A DNA stretch of 16,804 nt from Tannerella sp. (GCA_031263835.1 JAISEZ010000141.1:1-16804); one strand, 5' to 3'; positions 8,253-16,682 are shown, counted from the first letter of the stretch. Notes: generated by a model not told the origin, from the sequence alone. Made by a program: numbers and translations.

Positions 8253-8280
8253 CACCCTTGTACGAAAAAGTGATTTCATT

Positions 8281-8511
8281 ATGGCGAAAGTAAAAGGAAC
8301 CGTAGTCGTGAACGGGGAGCGGTGCAAGGGATGCGACCTGTGTGTGGCGGCCTGTCCGTCGGATGTGTTGGAGCTTCACCCGCGCGAAGTGAACGATAAA
8401 GGCTATCATTATGTTTATATGAAGCAACCCGAAGCATGCACCGGTTGCACCAATTGCGGCGCAGTCTGTCCCGACGGCTGCCTGACGGTTTACAGAGTCA
8501 AAATCGGATGA
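8281..8511 (+). CDS. 2-oxoacid:ferredoxin oxidoreductase delta subunit (2x[4Fe-4S] ferredoxin, KorD type)
   Basis: The 76-residue protein is almost entirely a bacterial-type ferredoxin with two cluster motifs: CKGCDLCVAACP near the N-terminus and CTGCTNCGAVCP near the C-terminus. Each gives CxxCxxCxxxC plus proline, enough for two [4Fe-4S] clusters. In four-subunit 2-oxoacid:ferredoxin oxidoreductases this subunit carries electrons from the thiamine centre to external ferredoxin. It is the first gene of the operon; its TGA overlaps an in-frame ATG of the next gene (ATGA at 8508-8511), suggesting translational coupling. The start is fixed by the promoter motif 28 bp upstream and the MAKVKGTVVV opening. 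Confidence 0.93.
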   Translation: MAKVKGTVVVNGERCKGCDLCVAACPSDVLELHPREVNDKGYHYVYMKQPEACTGCTNCGAVCPDGCLTVYRVKIG

Positions 8512-8537
8512 ACTTGCGCCCCCATCGAACAGCAGAT

Positions 8538-9614
8538 ATGGAAGATATAAAGCTCATGAAAGGAAACGAAGCGATTGCCCATGCAGCGATTCGTTACGGA
8601 ACAGACGGATATTTCGGATATCCCATCACCCCCCAGTCGGAAATACTGGAAACATTAATGGCCGAAAAACCCTGGGAAACGACCGGGATGGTCGTCCTGC
8701 AGGCCGAAAGCGAGGTGGCCGCCATCAACATGGTGTACGGAGGCGCGGCAACCGGCAAGCGGGTCATGACCTCCTCCTCCAGCCCCGGCATCAGCCTGAA
8801 ACAGGAAGGCATCTCCTACATTGCCGGCGCCGACCTGCCCTGCCTCATCGTCAACGTCATGCGCGGCGGCCCGGGACTGGGAACCATCCAGCCAAGTCAG
8901 GCCGACTATTTCCAGACCGTCAAGGGCGGCGGACACGGCGACTACCGCCTGATTACCCTGGCGCCCTCGTCCGTGCAGGAAATGGCCGATTTCGTGGCGC
9001 TGGGCTTCGACCTCGCTTTCCGCTATGCCAACCCGTCCATGATACTGGCCGACGGGATGATTGGCCAGCTGATGGAAAAAGTCATCCTGCCGCCGTTCCG
9101 TCCCCGCAAAACCGGCGCGGAAATCGACGCCGAATCGCCCTGGGCAGCGCGCGGGAAACCGGCCGGACGGCAACCGAACATCATCACCTCGCTGGAACTG
9201 GACCCGGTGATTATGGAACGGAAAAACAACCGTTTCCAGGCGAAATACCGCGAAATAGAAGCCGGCGAAGTGCGATACGAAGAATACCAGTGCGACGACG
9301 CCGAATACCTGCTGGTGGCATTCGGTTCGGCAGCGCGCATCTGCCAGAAGGCGATTGAAACGGCGCGCAGCCGGGGACTCCGGCTGGGACTGCTCCGCCC
9401 GATTACCCTGTGGCCGTTCCCCAAAGCGCCGCTCGCCGCGTATGCCGGCAGGGTCGGAGGCATGCTGTCGGTGGAACTGAATGCCGGACAGATGGTGGAA
9501 GACGTCCGCCTGGCAGTCAATGGAAAAGTGAAGGTCGAACACTTCGGCCGTCTGGGAGGGATTGTTTTCACGCCGGACGAAATCGTCCGGGCTATCGAAG
9601 AGAAATTCGCATGA
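8538..9614 (+). CDS. vorB: 2-oxoacid:ferredoxin oxidoreductase alpha subunit (KorA/VorB type)
   Basis: From ATG 8538 the product has 358 residues and begins MEDIKLMKGNEAIAHAAIR, the usual opening of this subunit in Bacteroidales as I recall it. A start at 8508 would add ten residues and overlap the delta stop. The family signature YPITPQSE (28-35) contributes to the CoA/2-oxoacid pocket of pyruvate:ferredoxin oxidoreductase domain I. It is followed by LQAESEVAAINMVYGGAATG and RGGPGLGTIQPSQADY. Domain II occupies the C-terminal third. The enzyme oxidatively decarboxylates a 2-oxoacid with CoA and reduces ferredoxin. Substrate cannot be read from sequence: 2-oxoglutarate and branched-chain 2-oxoacids are both claimed for this family, and VorB is the common database name. 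Its TGA overlaps the ATG of the next gene (9611-9614). Confidence 0.93.
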   Translation: MEDIKLMKGNEAIAHAAIRYGTDGYFGYPITPQSEILETLMAEKPWETTGMVVLQAESEVAAINMVYGGAATGKRVMTSSSSPGISLKQEGISYIAGADLPCLIVNVMRGGPGLGTIQPSQADYFQTVKGGGHGDYRLITLAPSSVQEMADFVALGFDLAFRYANPSMILADGMIGQLMEKVILPPFRPRKTGAEIDAESPWAARGKPAGRQPNIITSLELDPVIMERKNNRFQAKYREIEAGEVRYEEYQCDDAEYLLVAFGSAARICQKAIETARSRGLRLGLLRPITLWPFPKAPLAAYAGRVGGMLSVELNAGQMVEDVRLAVNGKVKVEHFGRLGGIVFTPDEIVRAIEEKFA

Positions 9615-9781
9615 TACGGGGAAGTAAAGCCGATGAAGTGCTGACGCTGCTCTTCATGCTGCTGGCCGTTGCGGCCATCATCTGTTTTTTTGCCGTCGAG
9701 AGCCGCGCGGTCTTCATGGTTTGCGGCGGAGTGGCGGCCTTATTGAGAATTGTACAGTATATTCTGAGATTTTTTCTTTAA
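9611..9781 (+). CDS. Small two-helix membrane protein in the oxidoreductase operon
   Basis: This 56-residue protein has a short charged N-terminus (MIRGSKADE) followed by two hydrophobic segments, about residues 11-29 (LTLLFMLLAVAAIICFFAV) and 34-56, joined by ESRA. The ATG overlaps the alpha-subunit stop as ATGA, and the beta gene follows after 15 bp, so it is embedded in the operon and probably translationally coupled. No known domain is recognised. A possible role is to hold the otherwise soluble oxidoreductase near the membrane or near an electron acceptor such as Rnf; this is inference from position only. Confidence 0.75.
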   Translation: MIRGSKADEVLTLLFMLLAVAAIICFFAVESRAVFMVCGGVAALLRIVQYILRFFL

Positions 9782-9796
9782 ACGCTTGGTTGAACA

Positions 9797-10558
<762 letters not shown>

Positions 10559-10571
10559 GCACTGACTGGAA

Positions 10572-11120
10572 ATGAAACAGGAAATTATTATTGCCGGATT
10601 CGGCGGACAGGGTGTACTCTCGATGGGTAAAATCCTGGCCTATTCCGGACTGATGGAAGGCAAGGAAGTGACCTGGATGCCTTCCTACGGCCCCGAACAG
10701 CGTGGCGGTACGGCCAACGTGACGGTCATCATCAGCGACGACCGCATCAGTTCGCCGGTACTGAACGAATACGACATTGCCGTGATTCTGAACCAGCCTT
10801 CCATGGACAAGTTCGAGTCGAAGGTAAAGGCCGGCGGCATCCTGATATACGACAGCTACGGCATCCACAAACCGGTGCAGCGCACCGACCTCCGCGTCTG
10901 CCGGATTGACGCCATGGATGCCGCTACGGAACTGAACATGCAAAAGACGTTCAACATGATTGTGCTGGGCGGACTGTTGAAGATTGTCCCGATGGTGACG
11001 CTCGACAGTGTCCTGGCCGGCCTCAAGAAAGCGCTCCCCGAACGCCACTACGGCCTGATTCCCGCCAACGAAGCAGCTATCAAAAAAGGAATGGAAATCA
11101 TACTAATGGTTAGTGGTTAA
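10572..11120 (+). CDS. 2-oxoacid:ferredoxin oxidoreductase gamma subunit (KorC type)
   Basis: The 182-residue subunit is the domain III (gamma) equivalent of pyruvate:ferredoxin oxidoreductases and contributes to the CoA-side interface. The sequence opens with MKQEIIIAGFGGQGVLSMG, the glycine-rich hallmark, followed by SYGPEQRGGTANVTVIIS, also diagnostic. It is the last gene of the operon. The last residues, Met-Val-Ser-Gly, and the TAA stop (11118-11120) are encoded by a heptamer array, so the natural C-terminus appears extended or replaced by repeat DNA. No clear terminator follows; weak hairpins are present downstream. Confidence 0.94.
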   Translation: MKQEIIIAGFGGQGVLSMGKILAYSGLMEGKEVTWMPSYGPEQRGGTANVTVIISDDRISSPVLNEYDIAVILNQPSMDKFESKVKAGGILIYDSYGIHKPVQRTDLRVCRIDAMDAATELNMQKTFNMIVLGGLLKIVPMVTLDSVLAGLKKALPERHYGLIPANEAAIKKGMEIILMVSG

Positions 11121-11141
11121 CGGTTAATGGGTAATGGGTAA
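11104..11141. repeat. 7-bp repeat array at the end of the gamma-subunit gene
   Basis: Units TAATGGT, TAGTGGT, TAACGGT, TAATGGG, TAATGGG run from 11104 to 11138, with a trailing TAA. The gamma stop codon is inside it. The orientation is opposite to the arrays at 1746 and 4131, so in each case the stop-rich strand is the coding strand of the gene that ends there. Confidence 0.85.
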
Positions 11142-11184
11142 ATCGGCTCCTGACGCCGATACTGATCAATTTATTTGCACGGCC
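11139..11184. repeat. Imperfect direct repeat, copy 1 (partner at 14898-14943)
   Basis: About 45 bp around GATACTGATCAAT and TGCACGG matches 14898-14943 in the same orientation, with a few substitutions and two one-base gaps. The two copies bracket the palindrome array and the GH38 gene. The core CGGCTCC is shared near the left end of both. Confidence 0.7.
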
Positions 11185-11196
11185 GGGAAAACTGAA

Positions 11197-11273
11197 CCGG
11201 TGGCACTACCGGACAAAGCGCGTTCTACATTCATTAAATCCACCGGCTTTTCGGCATCGTCCGTGCCCGATGC
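11197..11273 (+). terminator. Two weak hairpins downstream of the gamma gene
   Basis: CCGGT/ACCGG (11197-11201 and 11208-11212, 6-base loop) and GCATCG/CGATGC (11254-11259 and 11268-11273, 8-base loop) are the only stem-loops seen after the operon. Neither is followed by a T-run, so a terminator role is only a possibility. Confidence 0.2.
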
Positions 11274-11305
11274 GATCACTGATTATCCCAAAATGTCCAT
11301 TTAAT

Positions 11306-11490
11306 TACCGTTGCGGTATGAGTTATTCATACCATGGTATGAATTATCCGTACCGTGGAATGAATGATCTGCACCATGGTATGAATGATCTGTACCACGG
11401 TATGAATCATCTATACCGTGGTATGAATGATCCGTACCATGGTACGAATATCTATAACCGCGGCATGAGTTATCCATACCGCGTGGTCAT
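11306..11490. repeat. 21-bp array of palindromes (9 units)
   Basis: TACC-type half-sites begin at 11306, 11330, 11351, 11372, 11393, 11414, 11435, 11456 and 11477. The spacing is 24 once and then exactly 21 seven times. Each unit begins with a palindromic core such as TACCATGGTA; variants include TACCGTGGTA and TACCACGGTA, and the core at 11330-11341 is a perfect 12-mer. Each core is followed by a less conserved linker like TGAATGATCTG. Spacing of 21 bp equals two helical turns. On the plus strand it would read as a heptapeptide repeat of the YHGMNDL type, but there is no support for translation. Confidence 0.9.
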
Positions 11491-11533
11491 TGTCTTGCGC
11501 CCTGCACTCAAAATCGTGCACCGTGCCCCCGCC

Positions 11534-14500
11534 TTATTTTCGCAGGGTGAATGTCGGATGATTGCCGAAATCGTCGTAGAGCGGTTGCAGGGGCGTGATG
11601 TCATCATGCTGCCTGCCACTGCCGAGGGCGGTGATGGCAAAGATTTTGATGTCGTCGCTGTCCGGCAGCGTGAGCGACGTGGCGCCCGGCGGTACGTCGA
11701 GTTTGTAGCGATAGATATAGCAATACCGGTAGGTCGCGTTTTCGGACGGGTAACCCCGGTGATGGTGCGACGCAAACCAGGCAATTTCATCCTTCCTGAC
11801 ATACGGCTGAGTGAGACCCTCGAGCTTCCATTCCGGGCCGTAAAGACGGTTGTAGTGCTGACCGACATAGCCCGTCCAGCCGCCGACATGCAGGGAAACA
11901 CGCCGGTCGCCGATGCGAAACTCGGCCTCCGTTTCCCGGTTCGACGCCGCCAGGAGATAAAGCCTGTTGCAGCCGCCGGCAGGCAGGGCGATTTCCTGAC
12001 CCGTGCAGGCCACCACGTTGTTCGTTTCGTCTTCGTAGCTGCCCATCCGGAAACGGACACCGCCGCAGACATACTCGCCGGCGGGCATCTCCTCGGCAGG
12101 ATAGGTGGCGTCGCGGAAGCTCTCCCCACGCGTCCGGTCCATTCGCCCGTCGGAACGGTTGTCGTCGAACGACACGGCGTCGTCGTTGTATGCCAGCGTG
12201 ACGGGGATTTGCGTCTCTTCCGGCGTCGGCGCCGGCGCCAGTTTCACGGCAAAACTCCGGATGGCATAAGCAGGCAGGTCGACCGTAAGGCCATCGCCCG
12301 TGAAAGTCACGTCGCCCGTGCGTTCTTCGCGTCCGTCCACTTCCCAGGCATCCACTACCGTCGCGGGAAAAGCGATCTTCACGCCCTTCTGCCTGCTGCC
12401 GCTCAGTTCATTGACGCGGACAATACACCCGTCGCCGCGTTCCGCCTGCTTGTACGCCATCACACCCGTATTCCGGTTACTGACCGACAGGAGGGAAAGC
12501 TGTTTCCCCAGACTGCCCGCATGAGGCGACGTTTCGAAGGCCATCAGCGGCCTGTCTGTAAAGGCAGCCTGACGCCACGTTTCCCCCTGCCGCCAGTCGC
12601 CGGCATGTCCCGCAATCGCATATTTCACGTAATGAATGCCGAAGTCCTGCGTGGCCTGGGGATTCGGGCCGCCCGTTTCGGGGGTGAACATCAGCGTCAG
12701 GCGCAGGGTATGGTCATCGGGCTTGTCGGACGTATACTTGCAGTCTTCCATGATGGAAACGCCGAATTTTCCCGAGCGGTCGGTCAGGTCGAACCAGTTG
12801 TGATGAGGCACCTCAAACTCGCGCGGGTGATTGGTGTTGCGCGCAATCGTGCCTACGCCCTGGCTGTAGGTGGCGTATTCGTTGACCGCCGTGAGAGGAA
12901 ACGCCGCCTTCAGGCATACGCCGCTTGATTGCCAGTCGATGCAGTTGTCCACTTCCACGCGGCGGCCGGCGTCGGCGGCTGCCAGCGAAACGGTCTGCGT
13001 GATGCGGGAATTGCGTCCTTCGCGCGTCACCTCCAGCGCCACGCGCAGTGGCCCGTTTTCAACGACGCGAAACGACGCATTCTCGTTCAGGAAACCTGCC
13101 GGCGGCAGTTGCCGGTCTTTCCAGTCCATGTTCCATGCCGGATATTCCGACGGCTTCTCGGCCTGGAACTCCAGCCGCGCCGGTGCGCTCAGCAGTTCGC
13201 GTTTCAGTTTTTTGTCGTAGATGGAACGGATGTCGCCATTGTCGGCAAACGTCACCTTATAATATACATTCTCCAGTGAACGTTCCGTCACGGCCAGCGT
13301 ACTCTTTGCCGCCGCGACAGCCTCTGCCGGACGCACGTCGTAGGCCGCCAGCCCCACGGAAGGAATGGAGGCGAGGAAGATAAACTTCAGTCGGTTGCCG
13401 TCGCGCCCGGTTATCTGCGAAAGGACTTCCCGGCCGTCCGGGCCGAAGACCTGTATGCTTTCGGGTGCCCGGTTGAAGGTCATTTCCGCCGTCACGACGT
13501 CTTCCCGTGCCGTGGCCACCGGATTGTAGACTAGGACGCTACGTCCCTGCGCCCGCGTATCGAGCCGGGCCGAAAGCGCCGAGATACCGCCGGTCAGGAC
13601 GGAAGAAAAGAGGTTGGCGGCAATGAACTCGTCGTTCCAGGAATATTCGTAGGCCTTGGGCGTCGAGGTGCCGGGCAAAATATCGTGCATCTGGCTGCCC
13701 AGCACCAGCTCCCATGCGTCGGTCAGCCTGGCGGCGGGATACGGACTGCCGGCAAGTACGGCAGCGGCAGCGGCGGCCTGCTCCGCCGCCTGAGCGAGAT
13801 TCTCGTTCTTGCGGTTGAGACGCTTCATGAACCCCTGCGAGACGGAAGAGCCGTTGCTGTGCTCCACCAGCAGCAGGTCGCCTTTGTAGACCGGCAGGGA
13901 GGCTTCGATTTCCGGCGTCAGGTCTTTGAACATCTGGTCGGAGGAGGTGAGCAGCAGGCGGAATTTACTGTCAGGCCGGTTGCCGAGTGATTCCACCGCG
14001 TGTTTCACGTCGTTTTTCAGCGGGGCTCCTCCCTCGTCGCCCACGCCATAGAAGCGGTAGTCGAAGGCATAGCCGGTTTGCTCCTTATCGTAATCCAGCC
14101 GTCCGCTCCAGTATTCGTCCGTGTCGAAGCGGGCAGGGATGTGGCTCACGTAGTGCGCCGGCTTGAAAGCGGAGGGCAGGCGACTCCCGTCCGGGCCTGT
14201 CCACACGCCCACGTGAAACGGTTCGCCAACGGCGCAATTGCCCATCAACTTGATGGTAGAAAAGCCAATCAGTCCCGAGTGTCGCCAGATGGTAGGCAGA
14301 TTGGCCGGGAAACCGAAAATATCGGGAAAAATAGCGTCCTGCCCGGCTGTTCCGAACTCATTCATAAAGAACTTGTATCCATAGAGCGTCTGACGGATGA
14401 TGGATTCGGGCGAGGAGATAATGACTTCGCCTTCGTCCACGGCCGAACCGGAGATATACCAGCGTCCCCCGGCCACATATTCTTTCACCTTCTCATACAG

Positions 14501-14800
14501 GTCGGGATAATATTCCTTCATCATCCGGTAGCGGCGCGAACCGGTGAAGTTGAACACGTAATCGGGATACGCTTCGAACAGCACGAAATTTTCGGTCATG
14601 ATATTTTTCAGCAGCTCGTCGATGGAGCGCACATAATCCCAGTTCCACTGCGTGTCGAGATGCGAATAGCCGATTGCGTACAGGAGACGGTCTTTCGACA
14701 GGTCATACGGCTGCATCCGGCCGGCCGGCTGAGCATAACTGCCGGTCGACCATACACCGGCCATCGCAACGAGCACAAAAATGAATTTGATCTTTTTCAT
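11534..14800 (-). CDS. Secreted GH38 alpha-mannosidase with C-terminal accessory domain
   Basis: The 1088-residue protein has a clear signal peptide (MKKIKFIFVLVAMAGVWSTG, cleavage near SYAQ), so it acts in the periplasm or outside. GH38 enzymes are retaining, metal-dependent alpha-mannosidases. The catalytic domain starts near residue 38: YSHLDTQWNW supplies metal ligands His47 and Asp49, IFPDIFGFP the probable nucleophile Asp160, and SQMHDILPGTS the histidine ligand His372. The order matches GH38, followed by its helical and beta-sandwich domains (about 390-840). Residues after about 850 form an extra beta-rich module ending near LPDSDDIKIFAITALG, whose family I cannot name. An alanine-rich helix (AQAAEQAAAAAAVLAG, about 336-351) is present. 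It stands alone with no susC/susD pair visible, so its polysaccharide target is unknown; N-glycans or yeast-type mannan are family-level possibilities. Confidence 0.93.
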   Translation of the reverse strand: MKKIKFIFVLVAMAGVWSTGSYAQPAGRMQPYDLSKDRLLYAIGYSHLDTQWNWDYVRSIDELLKNIMTENFVLFEAYPDYVFNFTGSRRYRMMKEYYPDLYEKVKEYVAGGRWYISGSAVDEGEVIISSPESIIRQTLYGYKFFMNEFGTAGQDAIFPDIFGFPANLPTIWRHSGLIGFSTIKLMGNCAVGEPFHVGVWTGPDGSRLPSAFKPAHYVSHIPARFDTDEYWSGRLDYDKEQTGYAFDYRFYGVGDEGGAPLKNDVKHAVESLGNRPDSKFRLLLTSSDQMFKDLTPEIEASLPVYKGDLLLVEHSNGSSVSQGFMKRLNRKNENLAQAAEQAAAAAAVLAGSPYPAARLTDAWELVLGSQMHDILPGTSTPKAYEYSWNDEFIAANLFSSVLTGGISALSARLDTRAQGRSVLVYNPVATAREDVVTAEMTFNRAPESIQVFGPDGREVLSQITGRDGNRLKFIFLASIPSVGLAAYDVRPAEAVAAAKSTLAVTERSLENVYYKVTFADNGDIRSIYDKKLKRELLSAPARLEFQAEKPSEYPAWNMDWKDRQLPPAGFLNENASFRVVENGPLRVALEVTREGRNSRITQTVSLAAADAGRRVEVDNCIDWQSSGVCLKAAFPLTAVNEYATYSQGVGTIARNTNHPREFEVPHHNWFDLTDRSGKFGVSIMEDCKYTSDKPDDHTLRLTLMFTPETGGPNPQATQDFGIHYVKYAIAGHAGDWRQGETWRQAAFTDRPLMAFETSPHAGSLGKQLSLLSVSNRNTGVMAYKQAERGDGCIVRVNELSGSRQKGVKIAFPATVVDAWEVDGREERTGDVTFTGDGLTVDLPAYAIRSFAVKLAPAPTPEETQIPVTLAYNDDAVSFDDNRSDGRMDRTRGESFRDATYPAEEMPAGEYVCGGVRFRMGSYEDETNNVVACTGQEIALPAGGCNRLYLLAASNRETEAEFRIGDRRVSLHVGGWTGYVGQHYNRLYGPEWKLEGLTQPYVRKDEIAWFASHHHRGYPSENATYRYCYIYRYKLDVPPGATSLTLPDSDDIKIFAITALGSGRQHDDITPLQPLYDDFGNHPTFTLRK

Positions 14801-14897
14801 TACAGATATACCTTAAAAGAATTTCGTCCCTATAACAGCGAAAGAAGAAAAACCCCTAAAAGTTCGGGATTCAATTTCCAGGCAGTGCCTTAGTGAG

Positions 14898-14943
14898 CAA
14901 ACCGGCTCCCGAAGCCTGATACTGATCAATTATCTGCACGGTC
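14898..14943. repeat. Imperfect direct repeat, copy 2 (partner at 11139-11184)
   Basis: GATACTGATCAAT and TGCACGG recur here in the same order and orientation as at 11139-11184. It lies between the GH38 start and lptB, about 100 bp upstream of the GH38 ATG. The two copies flank a segment of about 3.7 kb. Confidence 0.7.
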
Positions 14944-14993
14944 GTTACCTCCACCGAAATGCTCCCGTTGATGCGGAAGTGAGGTTTTTTTTG

Positions 14994-15001
14994 TTCCTTT
15001 G
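14994..15001 (+). promoter_or_regulatory. Possible lptB promoter, -7-like TTCCTTTG
   Basis: TTCCTTTG differs from TAnnTTTG by one base and ends 16 bp before the lptB ATG. The nearest -33-like GTTG (14967-14970) is 23 bp upstream, slightly long. It overlaps an upstream in-frame ATG at 14979, arguing for a start at 15018. Confidence 0.4.
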
Positions 15002-15017
15002 CAGCAAAACTGAAGAT

Positions 15018-15770
15018 ATGGATGACAAACAGCCAATGATACTCCGTACCGAAGACCTGGTGAAGAAGTACCGGAACCGGACGGTGGTGAACCATGTTTC
15101 CATCAACGTGAAGCAGGGCGAAATCGTCGGTTTGCTGGGCCCCAACGGCGCCGGCAAGACGACGACTTTCTACATGACCGTCGGTCTGGTAACGCCCAAC
15201 GAAGGCAAAATCATTCTCGACGACACGGACATAACGGGCTATCCCGTTTACCGCCGGGCGCGTAAAGGCATCAGTTACCTGGCGCAGGAGGCGTCGATTT
15301 TCCGGAAGATGACGGTCGAGGACAACATCTGTTCCGTACTCGAAATGACCGGCGCGTCGCGGGAATACCAGAAGGACAAGCTCGAAAGCCTGATTGCGGA
15401 GTTTGGCCTGCAGAAAGTCCGGCGCAACCTGGGCGACCGCCTGTCGGGCGGCGAGCGCCGGCGTGCGGAGATTGCCCGCTGTCTGGCCATCGACCCGAAA
15501 TTCATCATGCTTGACGAGCCTTTTGCCGGCGTCGACCCCATCGCCGTGCAGGACATCCAGATGATTGTGGCGCAGCTGAAACACAAACACATCGGCATCC
15601 TGATTACCGACCACAACGTGCACGAGACGTTGAGCATCACCGACCGCGCTTACCTGCTTTTCGAGGGGAAAGTGCTGTTTCAGGGGATGGCCGAAGAGCT
15701 GGCGGCCAACGAAACAGTTCGCGAGAAATATCTCGGACGCGACTTCGAGTTGCGGAAGAAAAAGTTTTAA
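15018..15770 (+). CDS. lptB: LPS export ABC transporter ATP-binding protein LptB
   Basis: The 250-residue ABC ATPase energises the LptBFGC complex, which extracts lipopolysaccharide from the inner membrane. Motifs appear in order: Walker [10 protein letters not shown] (41-49), Q-loop Gln90 in [11 protein letters not shown], signature LSGGERRR (143-150), Walker [13 protein letters not shown] (162-173), and H-loop His199 in [10 protein letters not shown]. The stretches [17 protein letters not shown] and [16 protein letters not shown] are characteristic of LptB rather than other ABC ATPases. The ATG at 15018 is preferred: an in-frame ATG at 14979 lies upstream of the likely promoter and adds an unrelated hydrophobic MRFFLFLCS. 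Met7 (15036) is also possible. The permease gene follows after 19 bp on the same strand. No lptF/G/C gene is in view. Confidence 0.95.
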   Translation: MDDKQPMILRTEDLVKKYRNRTVVNHVSINVKQGEIVGLLGPNGAGKTTTFYMTVGLVTPNEGKIILDDTDITGYPVYRRARKGISYLAQEASIFRKMTVEDNICSVLEMTGASREYQKDKLESLIAEFGLQKVRRNLGDRLSGGERRRAEIARCLAIDPKFIMLDEPFAGVDPIAVQDIQMIVAQLKHKHIGILITDHNVHETLSITDRAYLLFEGKVLFQGMAEELAANETVREKYLGRDFELRKKKF

Positions 15771-15789
15771 CGCTACCCGGCAAACTCTG

Positions 15790-16545
15790 ATGGCAGATAC
15801 GTTTCTTTCGGTACAAACCCCGCTGGCGTGGGGCATTCTCTTTCTTTCGGCCTTCTTCATCGGCATGTCGAAAACAGGCATACAGGGCATCAACATGCTG
15901 ATGATTCCCCTGATGGCGCTCGCGTTCGGTGCCAAACCGTCCACGGGGGTCATCCTGCCGATGCTGTGTTTTTCCGATTTGCTGGCGGTGGCGTATTACC
16001 GGCGTTCGGCGGAATGGAAATACATTTTCAGACTGCTGCCTTCGGCGCTGGGCGGTTTTGTGCTGGCGATGGCGGTGGATTCGTTTGTGCCGCCGGCGCA
16101 GTTCAAGCATTTGCTGGCGGCGTGCCTGACGGTCGTGATGGCCGTGATGGTCTGGTCGGAGCGGGGGAAGCGGGAAAACAGACTGACCGAACGGTGGTGG
16201 TACGGGCCGGCGTTCGGACTGCTGGGCGGCTTCACCACCATGATAGGGAATGCCGCCGGCCCGGTAATGGCCATTTACCTGCTGTCCGTGAGACTGCCGA
16301 AATATGCCTTCGTCGGTACCAGCGCCTGGTTCTTTCTGGTAATTAATTACCTGAAGATTCCGATACAGGTGTTTGCGTGGCACAACATCACGGCTTCGTC
16401 CCTGCTGCTCAACCTCTACACCGTCCCCTTCATGCTGGCCGGCGCAGTCGCCGGGATTTACGTGGTCAGGAAACTGCCGGAAAAGGGCTTCCGCTCGGTC
16501 ATCACCGTGGTCACGGCGCTCTCCGTGCTGATTCTGTTGCTTTGA
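15790..16545 (+). CDS. TauE/SafE family membrane permease
   Basis: The 251-residue, highly hydrophobic protein has about eight predicted membrane helices (roughly 11-27, 33-48, 52-70, 78-97, 106-122, 138-165, 173-195, 204-251 with a break). It belongs to the TauE/SafE family (formerly DUF81), whose members export sulfite, sulfoacetate or other anions. The two internal half-repeats are visible: FFIGMSKTGIQGINMLMIP near the N-terminus and LGGFTTMIGNAAGPVMAIYL (144-163) in the second half. Its length is typical. It starts 19 bp after lptB, so co-transcription is likely, though a functional tie to LPS export is not evident. The substrate is unknown. Confidence 0.92.
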   Translation: MADTFLSVQTPLAWGILFLSAFFIGMSKTGIQGINMLMIPLMALAFGAKPSTGVILPMLCFSDLLAVAYYRRSAEWKYIFRLLPSALGGFVLAMAVDSFVPPAQFKHLLAACLTVVMAVMVWSERGKRENRLTERWWYGPAFGLLGGFTTMIGNAAGPVMAIYLLSVRLPKYAFVGTSAWFFLVINYLKIPIQVFAWHNITASSLLLNLYTVPFMLAGAVAGIYVVRKLPEKGFRSVITVVTALSVLILLL

Positions 16546-16556
16546 CCTCTCCCCCG

Positions 16557-16578
16557 CCCCTTCCTCACACGGGAGGGG
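16557..16578 (+). terminator. GC-rich hairpin after the permease gene
   Basis: CCCCTTCC (16557-16564) pairs over 8 bp, with one G-T pair, with GGGAGGGG (16571-16578) around the loop TCACAC. It begins 12 bp after the permease stop. No T-run follows on the plus strand, so it may be a transcript-end hairpin rather than a canonical terminator. Confidence 0.4.
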
Positions 16579-16640
16579 TGCGCATCGGCGGAAAGGCAGT
16601 TGAAATATCAGATAGTGCCGATTCAGGGCAACTCACGCCA

Positions 16641-16682
16641 ATCACCAATCACTAAACACTAATCACTAATCATTAATCACTA
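16641..16682. repeat. 7-bp repeat array downstream of the permease gene
   Basis: Six units run without interruption: ATCACCA, ATCACTA, AACACTA, ATCACTA, ATCATTA, ATCACTA. This is the only heptamer array here that does not contain a gene's stop codon; it lies about 95 bp past the permease end and just before a promoter motif. Confidence 0.85.

Larger units (their letters stand above)
7970..8280. other. Divergent intergenic region between gyrB and the oxidoreductase operon
   Basis: This 311-bp stretch has no convincing gene. It holds a promoter motif for each direction, two perfect 10-bp palindromes (8076-8098), and a decayed copy of the 16-bp repeat (8191-8238). Short open frames here lack coding character. 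Confidence 0.7.
11121..11533. other. Convergent intergenic region with repeats
   Basis: This 413-bp stretch lies between the gamma gene and the GH38 gene, which converge on it. It contains the tail of the heptamer array, one copy of a dispersed direct repeat (11139-11184), two weak hairpins and the 21-bp palindrome array. No gene is supported: the plus-strand open frame that starts at 11270 runs through the array and then antisense to the GH38 gene. Confidence 0.7.

Noticed and set aside
8436..8537. Upstream starts for the oxidoreductase alpha subunit (8436 or 8508)
   Set aside because: 8436 lies inside the delta ferredoxin gene. 8508 adds ten residues unlike the family opening, whereas MEDIKLMKGNEAIAHAAIR at 8538 looks like the family start. 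8508 remains a weak alternative because of its ATGA overlap.
11270..12928. 552-residue plus-strand protein with YHGMNDL heptapeptide repeats
   Set aside because: The repeat portion is the 21-bp DNA array (exactly seven codons long) and the rest is antisense to the well-supported GH38 gene. No promoter motif was seen for it.
11534..14800. Polysaccharide utilisation locus around the alpha-mannosidase
   Set aside because: No susC, susD, sensor-regulator or second glycosidase lies in the window; the neighbours are housekeeping genes.
14871..15953. Minus-strand 360-codon open frame across lptB and the permease
   Set aside because: It is antisense to two clearly identified genes and shows no domain.
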